Of a stretch of 6,076 bases of DNA, positions 1 to 5,265 are shown piece after piece. How positions within the stretch are numbered: position 1 is the stretch's first letter; every line of letters begins with the position of its first letter. The notes beneath the pieces are model-generated. The model was not told the origin of the DNA. It made no database searches and saw only the letters and a list, made by a program, of their open reading frames with translations. The position numbers and the translations under genes are program-made. The stretch lies in assembly GCA_030146905.1 (NCBI GenBank), contig JASLAV010000281.1:1-6076 (forward strand), in the 5' to 3' direction. This DNA comes from Lentzea sp. GTDB taxonomy: Bacteria > Actinomycetota > Actinomycetes > Mycobacteriales > Pseudonocardiaceae.

Positions 1-1793
1 CGAACCCGTGGTGGGAGGACGTCCTCGAACACGGGCAGGCGTCGAAGTACGCGCGGTACTTCGACATCGACTGGTCATCGGGCAAGGTCTTGCTGCCGGT
101 CCTCGGCGAGGACGCAGAGGACGAGGTGCACGAGCACTACCTCAAGGCGAACTGGCGGCGCGGCAACACCGAGCTGAACTACCGCCGGTTCTTCGACATC
201 ACCGAGCTCGCGGCGGTGCGGGTCGAGGACCCCGAGGTGTTCGAGGCGACCCACCGCGAGGTGCTGTCGTGGGGCGTCCAGGGCTTGCGCATCGACCACC
301 CCGACGGGCTCGCCGACCCCGGCGGGTACTTCCGGCGGCTGCGCGAGCACTTCGACGGCTGGCTCGTCGTGGAGAAGATCCTCGGGCCGGACGAGGCGCT
401 GCCGCAGAGCTGGCCGGTCGACGGCACGACGGGCTACGACGCGTTGCGCGAGGTCTGCGGCGTGTTCATCGCGCCGACGGACGCGTTCGCCGGTGACTTC
501 CACTCCGTCGAGCACTCCGCGCGCCAGCAGGTCGCCGACTCCATCCTGGTGGCCGAGGTGCGCAGGATCGCCGGGCTCGTCCAGGGCGTGCCGTTCGAGG
601 ACGCCTGCCAGGCCGTCGCCGAGGTGATGGTCAACTTCCCGGTGTACCGCTCGTACCTCCCCGAGGGCGCGCGGCACTGGGAGACGGCGGTCAGGCTCAG
701 CAGGTCCCCCGCGGTGCGGGCGCTGGACGAACAGGTCCGCGCCGACCCGCACGGCGAGCTGGCGACGCGGATCCAGCAGACGTCCGGCATGGTCGTCGCG
801 AAGGGCACCGAGGACACCGCGTTCTACCGGTACACGAACTTCGTGGCGCTCAACGAGGTCGGTGGCTCACCCGACAGGTTCGGCCTGTCGCCGGAGGAGT
901 TCCACCAGCGCGCGGCCAGGCGCGAGGCCGGCGAACCCGACGCGATGACGGCGTTGTCGACGCACGACACCAAGCGCTCGGAGGACGTGCGGGCCAGGCT
1001 CGCCGTGCTGGCGGAGATCCCGGACGAGTACCTGGCGTTCGAGTCCGCGATGACCGAGAAGCACGGCATCTCCGAGCCGACGCTCAACAGGCTCGCGTGG
1101 CAGTCGCTCGTCGGCGCGTGGCCGATCACGGAGGACCGGCTCGGCCAGTACCTCGAGAAGGCCTCCAGGGAAGCCAAGATCAAGACGTCCTGGGTCGACA
1201 GGAACGCCGAGTTCGACGCCGAGGTGGCCGCGTGGTCCGCCAAGGTGCTGAACGAGCCCGAGGTCGCCACCTTCGCCGAGCGGATCAAGGTGCCGGGCTG
1301 GTCGAACTCGCTGGGGCAGAAGCTGGTCCAGCTCGTCGCACCGGGTGTGCCGGACGTCTACCAGGGCACCGAGCTCTGGGACTACTCGCTCGTCGACCCC
1401 GACAACCGCCGCGCCGTCGACTACGACGTCAGGCGCGAGCTGCTGGAGCGCATCGAGTCCGGCTGGCTGCCGGAGGTCGACGACTCGGGCGCGGCGAAGC
1501 TCCTGGTGGTGCACAAGGCACTGCAGGTGCGCAAGCGCGGCCTGCGCGGCTACCGCGCGCTGCACGCAGAAGGCACCGCCACCGAGCACGTGCTCGCGTT
1601 CGAGCGCGGCGGCGTGATCGCGGTGGCCACCAGGCTGCCCGTCGCGCTGGCGCGCAAGGGCTGGCAGGACACCGTCCTGCCGCTGCCGGGTTCGAAGTGG
1701 ACGGACGTGCTGACCGGCCGTCCCGCCGCGGAGGACCTGGCGTCGTTGCTCGACCGCTATCCGGTGGCACTGCTCGTGCAGGGGGACCAGTGA
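1..1793 (+). CDS. treY: Maltooligosyl trehalose synthase (5'-truncated by window edge)
   Basis: TreY is a GH13 enzyme. It converts the reducing-end alpha-1,4 linkage of a maltooligosaccharide to an alpha,alpha-1,1 bond, giving maltooligosyl trehalose for TreZ. The reading frame is open from the left edge (first full codon at 3) to TGA at 1791-1793, giving 596 visible residues. The family is usually about 750-800 residues, so roughly the first 170-200 are missing. Visible landmarks, numbered from the first full codon, are NPWWEDVLEHG at 1-11 and GLRIDHPDGL with the expected nucleophile Asp98. VVEKILGPDE carries the expected acid/base Glu124, and STHDTKRSEDVRARL carries the third carboxylate Asp322. 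The C-terminal hallmark VPDVYQGTELWDYSLVDPDN lies near 448-467. The stop overlaps the treZ GTG by 4 bp (GTGA), so the two are translationally coupled. Family assignment rests on these motifs and on the gene order. No frameshift is seen. Confidence 0.96.
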   Translation, partial: NPWWEDVLEHGQASKYARYFDIDWSSGKVLLPVLGEDAEDEVHEHYLKANWRRGNTELNYRRFFDITELAAVRVEDPEVFEATHREVLSWGVQGLRIDHPDGLADPGGYFRRLREHFDGWLVVEKILGPDEALPQSWPVDGTTGYDALREVCGVFIAPTDAFAGDFHSVEHSARQQVADSILVAEVRRIAGLVQGVPFEDACQAVAEVMVNFPVYRSYLPEGARHWETAVRLSRSPAVRALDEQVRADPHGELATRIQQTSGMVVAKGTEDTAFYRYTNFVALNEVGGSPDRFGLSPEEFHQRAARREAGEPDAMTALSTHDTKRSEDVRARLAVLAEIPDEYLAFESAMTEKHGISEPTLNRLAWQSLVGAWPITEDRLGQYLEKASREAKIKTSWVDRNAEFDAEVAAWSAKVLNEPEVATFAERIKVPGWSNSLGQKLVQLVAPGVPDVYQGTELWDYSLVDPDNRRAVDYDVRRELLERIESGWLPEVDDSGAAKLLVVHKALQVRKRGLRGYRALHAEGTATEHVLAFERGGVIAVATRLPVALARKGWQDTVLPLPGSKWTDVLTGRPAAEDLASLLDRYPVALLVQGDQ

Positions 1794-3463
1794 GCTTCTC
1801 CGTGTGGGCGCCGACCCCCGAGTCGGTGCAGATCCGTGTCGACGGTGTCGACCACGACATGAAGCGTGATGGCGACTGGTGGCGCTCGGACGCCGAGGGG
1901 ACGGACTACGCGTTCGTCATCGACGGCGAGGCGTACCCGGATCCGCGGTCGCTGTGGCAGCCGAAGGGCGTGCACGAGGCCTCACGGGTCTACCGGCACG
2001 ACTTCGAGTGGACCGACAGCGCCTGGACGGGCCGGGCGCTGCCGGGTGGCGTGATCTACGAGCTGCACATCGGCACGTTCACGCAGGAGGGCACGTTCGA
2101 CGCCGCCATCGGCAAGCTCGACCACCTGGTGGACCTCGGCGTCACCTTCGTCGAGGTCATGCCGGTCAACAGCTTCGACGGCGTCGAGGGCTGGGGTTAC
2201 GACGGCGTCCTCTGGGGCGCCGTGCACGAGCCCTACGGCGGGCCGGACGGGTTCAAGCGTTTCGTCGACGCGTGTCACGCGCGGGGACTGGCCGTGCTGC
2301 TCGACGTGGTCTACAACCACCTCGGGCCGTCCGGCGCGTACCTGGACAAGTTCGGGCCGTACTTCGCCGGTCGCAACGACTGGGGGCCTGGGCTGAACCT
2401 CGACGGGCCCGGCTCAGACGAGGTCCGCCGGTACGTGATCGACAACGCGCTGCAGTGGCTGCGGGACTTCCACGTCGACGGGCTGCGGCTCGACGCCGTG
2501 CACGCGCTGGCGGACCAGCGGGCGGTGCACGTCCTGGAGGAGATGGCCGTCGAGGTGGACGCTCTCTCGGCCTCGCTGGGCCGTCCGCTCAGCCTGATCG
2601 CCGAGTCCGACCTCAACGACGCCAAGCTCGTGACGGCACGCGAAGGGGGCGGGTACGGGCTGCACGCGCAGTGGTCCGACGACCTGCACCACAGCCTGCA
2701 CGTGGCGCTCACGGGCGAGAATTTCGGCTACTACGAGGACTTCGCGGCACCGGACGCGGTGAAGAAGACGCTGGAGAACGTGTTCTTCCACGCCGGCACG
2801 TGGTCGTCGTTCCGGGAGAAGCACCACGGCAAGCCGGTCGACACCGCGCTGATCCCCGGTCACCGGTTCCTGGCGTACACGCAGAACCACGACCAGATCG
2901 GCAACCGCGCCGCCGGTGACCGGCTGCCCGCGACCGTGTCGACGGGGAAGTTGTTGTGCGCGGCGGCCATCGTCCTGTGCTCGCCCTACACGCCCATGAT
3001 CTTCATGGGGGAGGAGTGGGCGGCGTCCACGCCGTGGCAGTTCTTCGCGTCGTTCCCGGATGAGGGACTGGCGGAGGCGGTGAGGACGGGCAGGCGGCGT
3101 GAGTTCGCGCGGCACGGGTGGGGCGAGTCCGACGTGCCGGACCCGATGTCGCCGCGGACGGTCGAGAACTCGCGGCTGAGGTGGGACGAGGCCCGTGAAG
3201 GTGATCACGCGGTCGTGCTGGACACGTACCGCGCCCTGATCGCGTTGCGGCGCTCCCGCCCCGAGCTGGCCGATCCGCGGCTGGACAGGTTCGTGGTGGA
3301 GCAGGACGGGGCGTGCTTCGTGCTGCACCGCGGTGCCACCCGCGTGGTGGTGAACCTCGGCACGACGCCCGTCCCGCTGCCTCAGGGCGAAGTGCTGCTG
3401 ACCTCCTCGGCGAACCCGTCGTCGCTCTCACCGGAGTCGTTCGCGGTAGTCGCGTCGACGTGA
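1790..3463 (+). CDS. treZ: Malto-oligosyltrehalose trehalohydrolase
   Basis: TreZ is a cytosolic GH13 enzyme that hydrolyses the alpha-1,4 bond next to the terminal trehalose of maltooligosyl trehalose, releasing trehalose. It is 557 residues, close to the usual 560-590. The N-terminus (SFSVWAPTPESVQIRV) is the beta-sandwich domain. The barrel follows from about residue 85 (GVIYELHIGTFTQEGTF). LLDVVYNHLGPSG is GH13 region I. Expected catalytic residues are Asp235 in LRLDAVHAL, Glu272 in LIAESDLND and Asp368 in TQNHDQIGNR. MIFMGEEWAASTPWQFF is the typical late TreZ motif. The GTG start at 1790 was chosen because it overlaps the treY stop (GTGA), has a purine-rich AGGGGG at 1780-1785 and begins exactly where family similarity begins. 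The open frame extends upstream to 1097, but only as a shadow of treY. The last 82 bp are shared tail-to-tail with the ANTAR gene. Confidence 0.96.
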   Translation: MSFSVWAPTPESVQIRVDGVDHDMKRDGDWWRSDAEGTDYAFVIDGEAYPDPRSLWQPKGVHEASRVYRHDFEWTDSAWTGRALPGGVIYELHIGTFTQEGTFDAAIGKLDHLVDLGVTFVEVMPVNSFDGVEGWGYDGVLWGAVHEPYGGPDGFKRFVDACHARGLAVLLDVVYNHLGPSGAYLDKFGPYFAGRNDWGPGLNLDGPGSDEVRRYVIDNALQWLRDFHVDGLRLDAVHALADQRAVHVLEEMAVEVDALSASLGRPLSLIAESDLNDAKLVTAREGGGYGLHAQWSDDLHHSLHVALTGENFGYYEDFAAPDAVKKTLENVFFHAGTWSSFREKHHGKPVDTALIPGHRFLAYTQNHDQIGNRAAGDRLPATVSTGKLLCAAAIVLCSPYTPMIFMGEEWAASTPWQFFASFPDEGLAEAVRTGRRREFARHGWGESDVPDPMSPRTVENSRLRWDEAREGDHAVVLDTYRALIALRRSRPELADPRLDRFVVEQDGACFVLHRGATRVVVNLGTTPVPLPQGEVLLTSSANPSSLSPESFAVVAST

Positions 3464-3726
3464 TCCCACAACATCTGGTCGGCCAGGTTCACCGGCCGTC
3501 CGAGGTGCGCCTGCACGAACGCCGCCACCAGCCGGTCGGCGGCGACGTGCAGCTTGATGTTGTGGTGCTGGGAGATGTGGACCAGCAGCTGGAAAGCCTG
3601 CTGGGGCGTGCAGGGTTTGCGTGCGGCGATCAGGCCTGAGGCCTGCCCGATGACAGTCCGGGACACCAGGGCTTTGCGCAGCCCCGCTACCTCGGCCTCG
3701 AGGGCGGTGATTCTCGCGGACGACAC
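3382..3726 (-). CDS. Stand-alone ANTAR-domain RNA-binding regulator
   Basis: ANTAR domains are small three-helix RNA-binding modules that act as antiterminators or translation regulators by binding hairpins with six-base loops. This 114-residue protein has a short N-terminal coiled-coil-like helix (ITALEAEVAGLRKAL, 6-20) and an ANTAR core at about 16-71. Landmarks are SRTVIGQASGLIAARKPCT, PQQAFQLLVHISQHHNIKL and AADRLV. An acidic, Ser-rich tail (NDSGESDDGFAEEVSS) follows. There is no GAF, PAS or receiver domain, so the sensing partner must be separate or absent. The GTG start at 3726 has a perfect AAGGAG six bases upstream (complement of 3733-3738). An ATG at 3750 and a GTG at 3810 in the same frame lack a ribosome binding site and would extend into an inverted repeat. 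The gene is convergent with treZ and its last 82 bp lie antisense to the treZ 3' end. The domain call is firm; the RNA targets are unknown. Confidence 0.85.
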   Translation of the reverse strand: MSSARITALEAEVAGLRKALVSRTVIGQASGLIAARKPCTPQQAFQLLVHISQHHNIKLHVAADRLVAAFVQAHLGRPVNLADQMLWDHVDATTANDSGESDDGFAEEVSSTSP

Positions 3727-3732
3727 CGCCGG

Positions 3733-3738
3733 CTCCTT
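3733..3738 (-). promoter_or_regulatory. Ribosome binding site that decides the ANTAR gene start
   Basis: Read on the minus strand this is AAGGAG, six bases before GTG at 3726. It favours the 114-residue product over the longer versions starting at 3750 or 3810. Confidence 0.75.
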
Positions 3739-3750
3739 TCGCGTCGTCAT

Positions 3751-3774
3751 GTCACAGCGGCATGCCGGTGTGAC
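3751..3774. repeat. 24-bp near-perfect palindrome upstream of the ANTAR gene
   Basis: Outer arms GTCACA (3751-3756) and TGTGAC (3769-3774) flank an inner perfect palindrome CGGCATGCCG (3758-3767). Only the pair at 3757/3768 mismatches. It lies 25-48 bases before the chosen ANTAR start, ending 11 bases before the ribosome binding site. It could be a dimeric regulator's operator, or a leader hairpin with a CATG loop if the ANTAR transcript begins further upstream. No regulator can be named. Confidence 0.7.
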
Positions 3775-3810
3775 GACGGGCTCTGGAGCTGCATTGCGAA
3801 AGGCGGGCAC

Positions 3811-3847
3811 ACCCAGGGCAAGCCGTCACATCGGCTTGCGGCTGGGT
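3811..3847. repeat. Long stem-loop with a six-base loop, ANTAR leader region
   Basis: ACCCAG (3811-3816) pairs with CTGGGT (3842-3847). CAAGCCG (3819-3825) pairs with CGGCTTG (3832-3838). The two stems are separated by a 2x3 internal loop and capped by the hexaloop TCACAT (3826-3831). That gives 13 perfect base pairs. No T-run follows on either strand, and the site sits between divergent genes, so a terminator is unlikely. On the minus strand it would fall in the ANTAR leader, with loop ATGTGA. Confidence 0.7.
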
Positions 3848-3877
3848 TCTCAACCGCGAGTGATCACCTTATCAACT

Positions 3878-3902
3878 GTTTCAGACCGGGCTCGCCGGGT
3901 AA
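3878..3902 (+). promoter_or_regulatory. SigB/SigF-type promoter of the csbD-like/udgX unit
   Basis: The -35 element GTTT (3878-3881) and the -10 element GGGTAA (3897-3902) are separated by exactly 15 bases. Actinobacterial general-stress sigma factors of the SigB/SigF type recognise GTTT-N14-17-GGGTAY-like sites. Transcription would start near 3909-3911, giving a leader of about 33 bases with AAGGAG at 3929-3934, eight bases before ATG 3943. CsbD was first described as a sigma-B-controlled protein, so the site makes biological sense. The last base (A rather than C/T) is the only weak position. Confidence 0.75.
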
Positions 3903-3942
3903 CCAGTCGACGTAGCCGACCGCCAGTGAAGGAGCCTGATCC

Positions 3943-4122
3943 ATGGGTGCCGATGAGAAGTTCGCCAACAAGGCAGAAGAGCTCAAGGGCCGCGCCAAGG
4001 AAGCTGTCGGTGACGCCACGGACAACGAGCAGTGGCAGGCCGAAGGCCGCGCCGAGCGCGCCAAGGGCTCTCTGAAGCAGGCCGGCGAGAAGGTCAAGGA
4101 TGCCTTCCGCTCGGACAAGTAA
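3943..4122 (+). CDS. CsbD-like small stress protein
   Basis: This is a 59-residue, highly hydrophilic, Lys/Glu/Ala-rich protein with the CsbD-family signature. That signature is KAEELKGRAKEAVGDAT at about 10-26, followed by the second half-repeat EGRAERAKGSLKQAGEKVKD at about 34-53. The family is general-stress induced and poorly characterised biochemically; it has no transmembrane segment or enzyme motif. The start is ATG at 3943 with AAGGAG at 3929-3934, and the stop is TAA at 4120-4122. A sigma-B/F-type promoter lies directly upstream. The 3' end overlaps the udgX start by 23 bp. Lysine codons are all AAG and the GC content resembles the neighbours, so nothing suggests recent transfer. Family assignment is confident; the cellular role is not known. 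Confidence 0.9.
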   Translation: MGADEKFANKAEELKGRAKEAVGDATDNEQWQAEGRAERAKGSLKQAGEKVKDAFRSDK

Positions 4123-4726
4123 GACTGTCACCGCCGCCCAGTTCGTCCCTTCGGGGGAGGACTGGGCGGCGTTGCGTTCTGCGGCCACCGGCTGCCGGGG
4201 ATGTGACCTGTACCGCGACGCGACGCAGACCGTGTTCGGTGAGGGACCCGTGCCGGCGCGGCTGATGATGGTGGGCGAGTGCCCCGGTGACCGCGAGGAC
4301 ACCGAGGGCCACGTGTTCGTGGGACCGGCGGGGCGGTTGCTGGACAAGGCGCTGGCGGCAGCGGGGATCGACCGTTCCACGACGTACCTGACGAACGCGG
4401 TGAAGCACTTCAGGTTCACCGAGCGCGGGAAGCGCAGGATCCACCAGACACCCCGGCGCGGCGAGGTCGTGGCGTGCTTCCCGTGGTTGCGCGAGGAGAT
4501 CCGCGTCGTCGAACCGCGGCTGGTGATCTGCCTGGGGGCCGTGGCGGCCAAGGCGGTGCTGGGGCCGTCGTTCAAGCTGACCGAGCACCGCGGCGAGGTG
4601 CTGGAGCACGAGGACCTGCGGGTCGGGGTGACGGTGCACCCGTCGGCCGTGGTGAGGGCCGAGAACTTCACCGAGTCGTTCGACGCGTTCGTGGCCGATC
4701 TCAAGGCCCTGGCGAAGAAGTCCTGA
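4100..4726 (+). CDS. udgX: UdgX-type uracil-DNA glycosylase (Fe-S, uracil-DNA crosslinking family)
   Basis: A 208-residue member of the uracil-DNA glycosylase superfamily related to family 4. Characterised UdgX enzymes excise uracil and then stay covalently attached to the abasic sugar through a histidine. Visible here are CxxC (Cys32, Cys35) in GCRGCDLYRDATQTVFG, motif A GECPG (59-63) with DRED and FVGPAGRLLD after it, and NAVKHF (99-104). The diagnostic loop KRRIHQ (111-116) has His115 as the expected nucleophile. Cys126 lies in VACFPWL and motif B HPS is at 180-182. Cys32, Cys35 and Cys126 are the likely Fe-S ligands, and His103 occupies the place of the fourth family-4 cysteine. Characterised UdgX motifs usually read GEQPG, so Cys61 is unusual. 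ATG 4100 is the only early in-frame start. It lies inside the csbD-like gene with GAGAAGG at 4087-4093, implying coupled translation. Confidence 0.93.
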   Translation: MPSARTSKTVTAAQFVPSGEDWAALRSAATGCRGCDLYRDATQTVFGEGPVPARLMMVGECPGDREDTEGHVFVGPAGRLLDKALAAAGIDRSTTYLTNAVKHFRFTERGKRRIHQTPRRGEVVACFPWLREEIRVVEPRLVICLGAVAAKAVLGPSFKLTEHRGEVLEHEDLRVGVTVHPSAVVRAENFTESFDAFVADLKALAKKS

Positions 4727-4736
4727 AACGGGGACA

Positions 4737-4796
4737 ACCCCCGGACGACTCCTGCGCGAGCAGGCCGAGCGGGACCAGCGCTCGAAGTCCGGGGGT
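4737..4796 (+). repeat. Branched inverted repeats resembling a three-way-junction RNA
   Basis: ACCCCCGGAC (4737-4746) pairs perfectly with GTCCGGGGGT (4787-4796). Inside are two hairpins. CCTGC (4751-4755) pairs with GCAGG (4760-4764) around a GCGA tetraloop. CGAGCG (4766-4771) pairs with CGCTCG (4779-4784) around the seven-base loop GGACCAG. GCGA is a stable GNRA tetraloop only on the plus strand, which favours that strand as the RNA. It begins 11 bases after the udgX stop, so it may be a structured 3' UTR or a separate ncRNA. No T-run follows. Confidence 0.6.
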
Positions 4797-4798
4797 CG

Positions 4799-4857
4799 GG
4801 TGGCTGCCTTGGTTTACGACTAGGCGTCACCAAAGGCGGTCCTAGCGGACAGCCACC
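4799..4857. repeat. Long stem with interleaved inner pairings (possible pseudoknot)
   Basis: GGTGGCTG (4799-4806) pairs perfectly with CAGCCACC (4850-4857). Inside, TTGGT (4809-4813) can pair with ACCAA (4829-4833) and CTAGG (4820-4824) with CCTAG (4841-4845). These two inner pairings interleave, as in an H-type pseudoknot. A lone extra base (4834) also lets GGC (4835-4837) extend the first pairing, at the cost of part of the outer stem. Strand and function are unknown. Confidence 0.5.
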
Positions 4858-4979
4858 TCACGAGTCCCGTAGCTATACAACTTCGGACCACCTCCTCTCT
4901 TGTGTACTTCGAACCTATGTCGTGATCGGGCGACCTTGCAACGGACTTTTCTCACGCCGTCCGGCGCCCTGTTTTCGCG

Positions 4980-4985
4980 TAGAAT
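4980..4985 (+). promoter_or_regulatory. Candidate -10 box for a leaderless XRE-regulator mRNA
   Basis: TAGAAT fits the TANNNT -10 consensus and ends eight bases before ATG 4994. A start site 7-9 bases downstream would coincide with, or fall within two bases of, the initiation codon. No Shine-Dalgarno-like purine tract precedes the ATG. No good -35 hexamer lies 16-19 bases upstream. Confidence 0.5.
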
Positions 4986-4993
4986 CCGCACCC

Positions 4994-5251
4994 ATGGTGC
5001 GCATCCCACTGACGTCGCTGGAGCGGGAGCGCGGCAGGCGGCTCGGCCAGTTGCTGCGAGACGCCCGCGGCGAGGAGAGCATGGTCGAGATCGCGGCGCG
5101 CGCCGGCCTGTCGGCGGAGACCGTGCGCAAGATCGAGACCGGACGTGCCCCCACGCCGTCGTTCTTCACCATCGCCGCGCTCGCCGGAGCGCTCGGGATC
5201 TCGCTCGACTCGATCAACGAGCTGCTGGCGCCGCAGAGCCGATCCGCCTAG
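4994..5251 (+). CDS. Small XRE-type helix-turn-helix transcriptional regulator
   Basis: An 85-residue DNA-binding protein made almost entirely of one Cro/CI-type HTH domain. It starts MVRIPLTSLERERGRRLGQL. The HTH core is SMVEIAARAGLSAETVRKIE (about 33-52), followed by TGRAPTPSFFTIAALAGALG, the layout of XRE helices 2-5. The length suits a single-domain regulator with no ligand or dimerisation domain. ATG 4994 was chosen because homologous-looking sequence starts there. The frame extends upstream to 4922, but that stretch looks unrelated and is interrupted by the likely -10 box. There is no ribosome binding site, consistent with a leaderless mRNA; GTG at 4997 is an alternative. The TAG stop (5249-5251) directly abuts the inverted repeat of the miniature mobile element. 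Target genes are unknown; the structured region upstream is a candidate site of action. Confidence 0.88.
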   Translation: MVRIPLTSLERERGRRLGQLLRDARGEESMVEIAARAGLSAETVRKIETGRAPTPSFFTIAALAGALGISLDSINELLAPQSRSA

Positions 5252-5265
5252 TGCTCCAGCCGTAG
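5252..5265 (+). repeat. Left terminal inverted repeat
   Basis: Fourteen bases perfectly complementary to 5476-5489. It starts on the base after the TAG stop of the XRE gene. On the minus strand it is also read as the last visible transposase codons (YGWS). Confidence 0.85.

Larger units (their letters stand above)
4727..4993. other. Structured gene-free region between udgX and the XRE regulator
   Basis: I see no convincing protein gene in these 267 bases. They contain a branched inverted-repeat set (4737-4796), a long stem with possible pseudoknot (4799-4857), a 16S-tail-like stretch (4885-4900) and the likely -10 box of the next gene (4980-4985). A 12-codon minus-strand reading frame (TTG at 4880 to TAG at 4842) has a strong AGGAGG before it but no family support. 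The region may encode a structured RNA; no known RNA family was recognised. Confidence 0.5.

Noticed and set aside
867..1589. Minus-strand open frame of 240 codons, and plus-strand frame 8-496
   Set aside because: Both are out-of-frame readings of treY, with composition typical of GC-rich shadows.
1097..1789. Upstream extension of the treZ frame to 1097
   Set aside because: It lies wholly inside treY in another frame and encodes low-complexity Arg/Ala/Gly sequence. Family similarity starts at the GTG at 1790.
2414..3328. 304-codon minus-strand open frame
   Set aside because: Antisense shadow of treZ, produced by high GC at third positions; its Arg/Val/Leu-rich sequence has no domain-like pattern.
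3751..3774. CRP/FNR-type operator
   Set aside because: The half-sites TCACA and TGTGA are in the opposite order and spaced differently from the TGTGA-N6-TCACA consensus.
3727..3810. Longer ANTAR protein starting at ATG 3750 or GTG 3810
   Set aside because: Neither has a ribosome binding site, the ATG is directly preceded by the palindrome, and the GTG at 3726 has a perfect AAGGAG at ideal spacing.
3811..3847. Rho-independent terminator
   Set aside because: There is no T-run on either strand and it sits between divergent genes.
3850..4833. 327-codon minus-strand open frame
   Set aside because: It runs antisense through the csbD promoter, csbD and udgX, all of which have strong evidence, and has no recognisable domain.
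4856..4920. tRNA or tRNA fragment (CGAGTCCCGT and TTCGAACC resemble T-loops)
   Set aside because: No matching acceptor, D-arm or anticodon arm could be drawn around either match.
4936..4941. TTGCAA as -35 box of the XRE gene
   Set aside because: It is 38 bases from the -10 box, far outside usable spacing.
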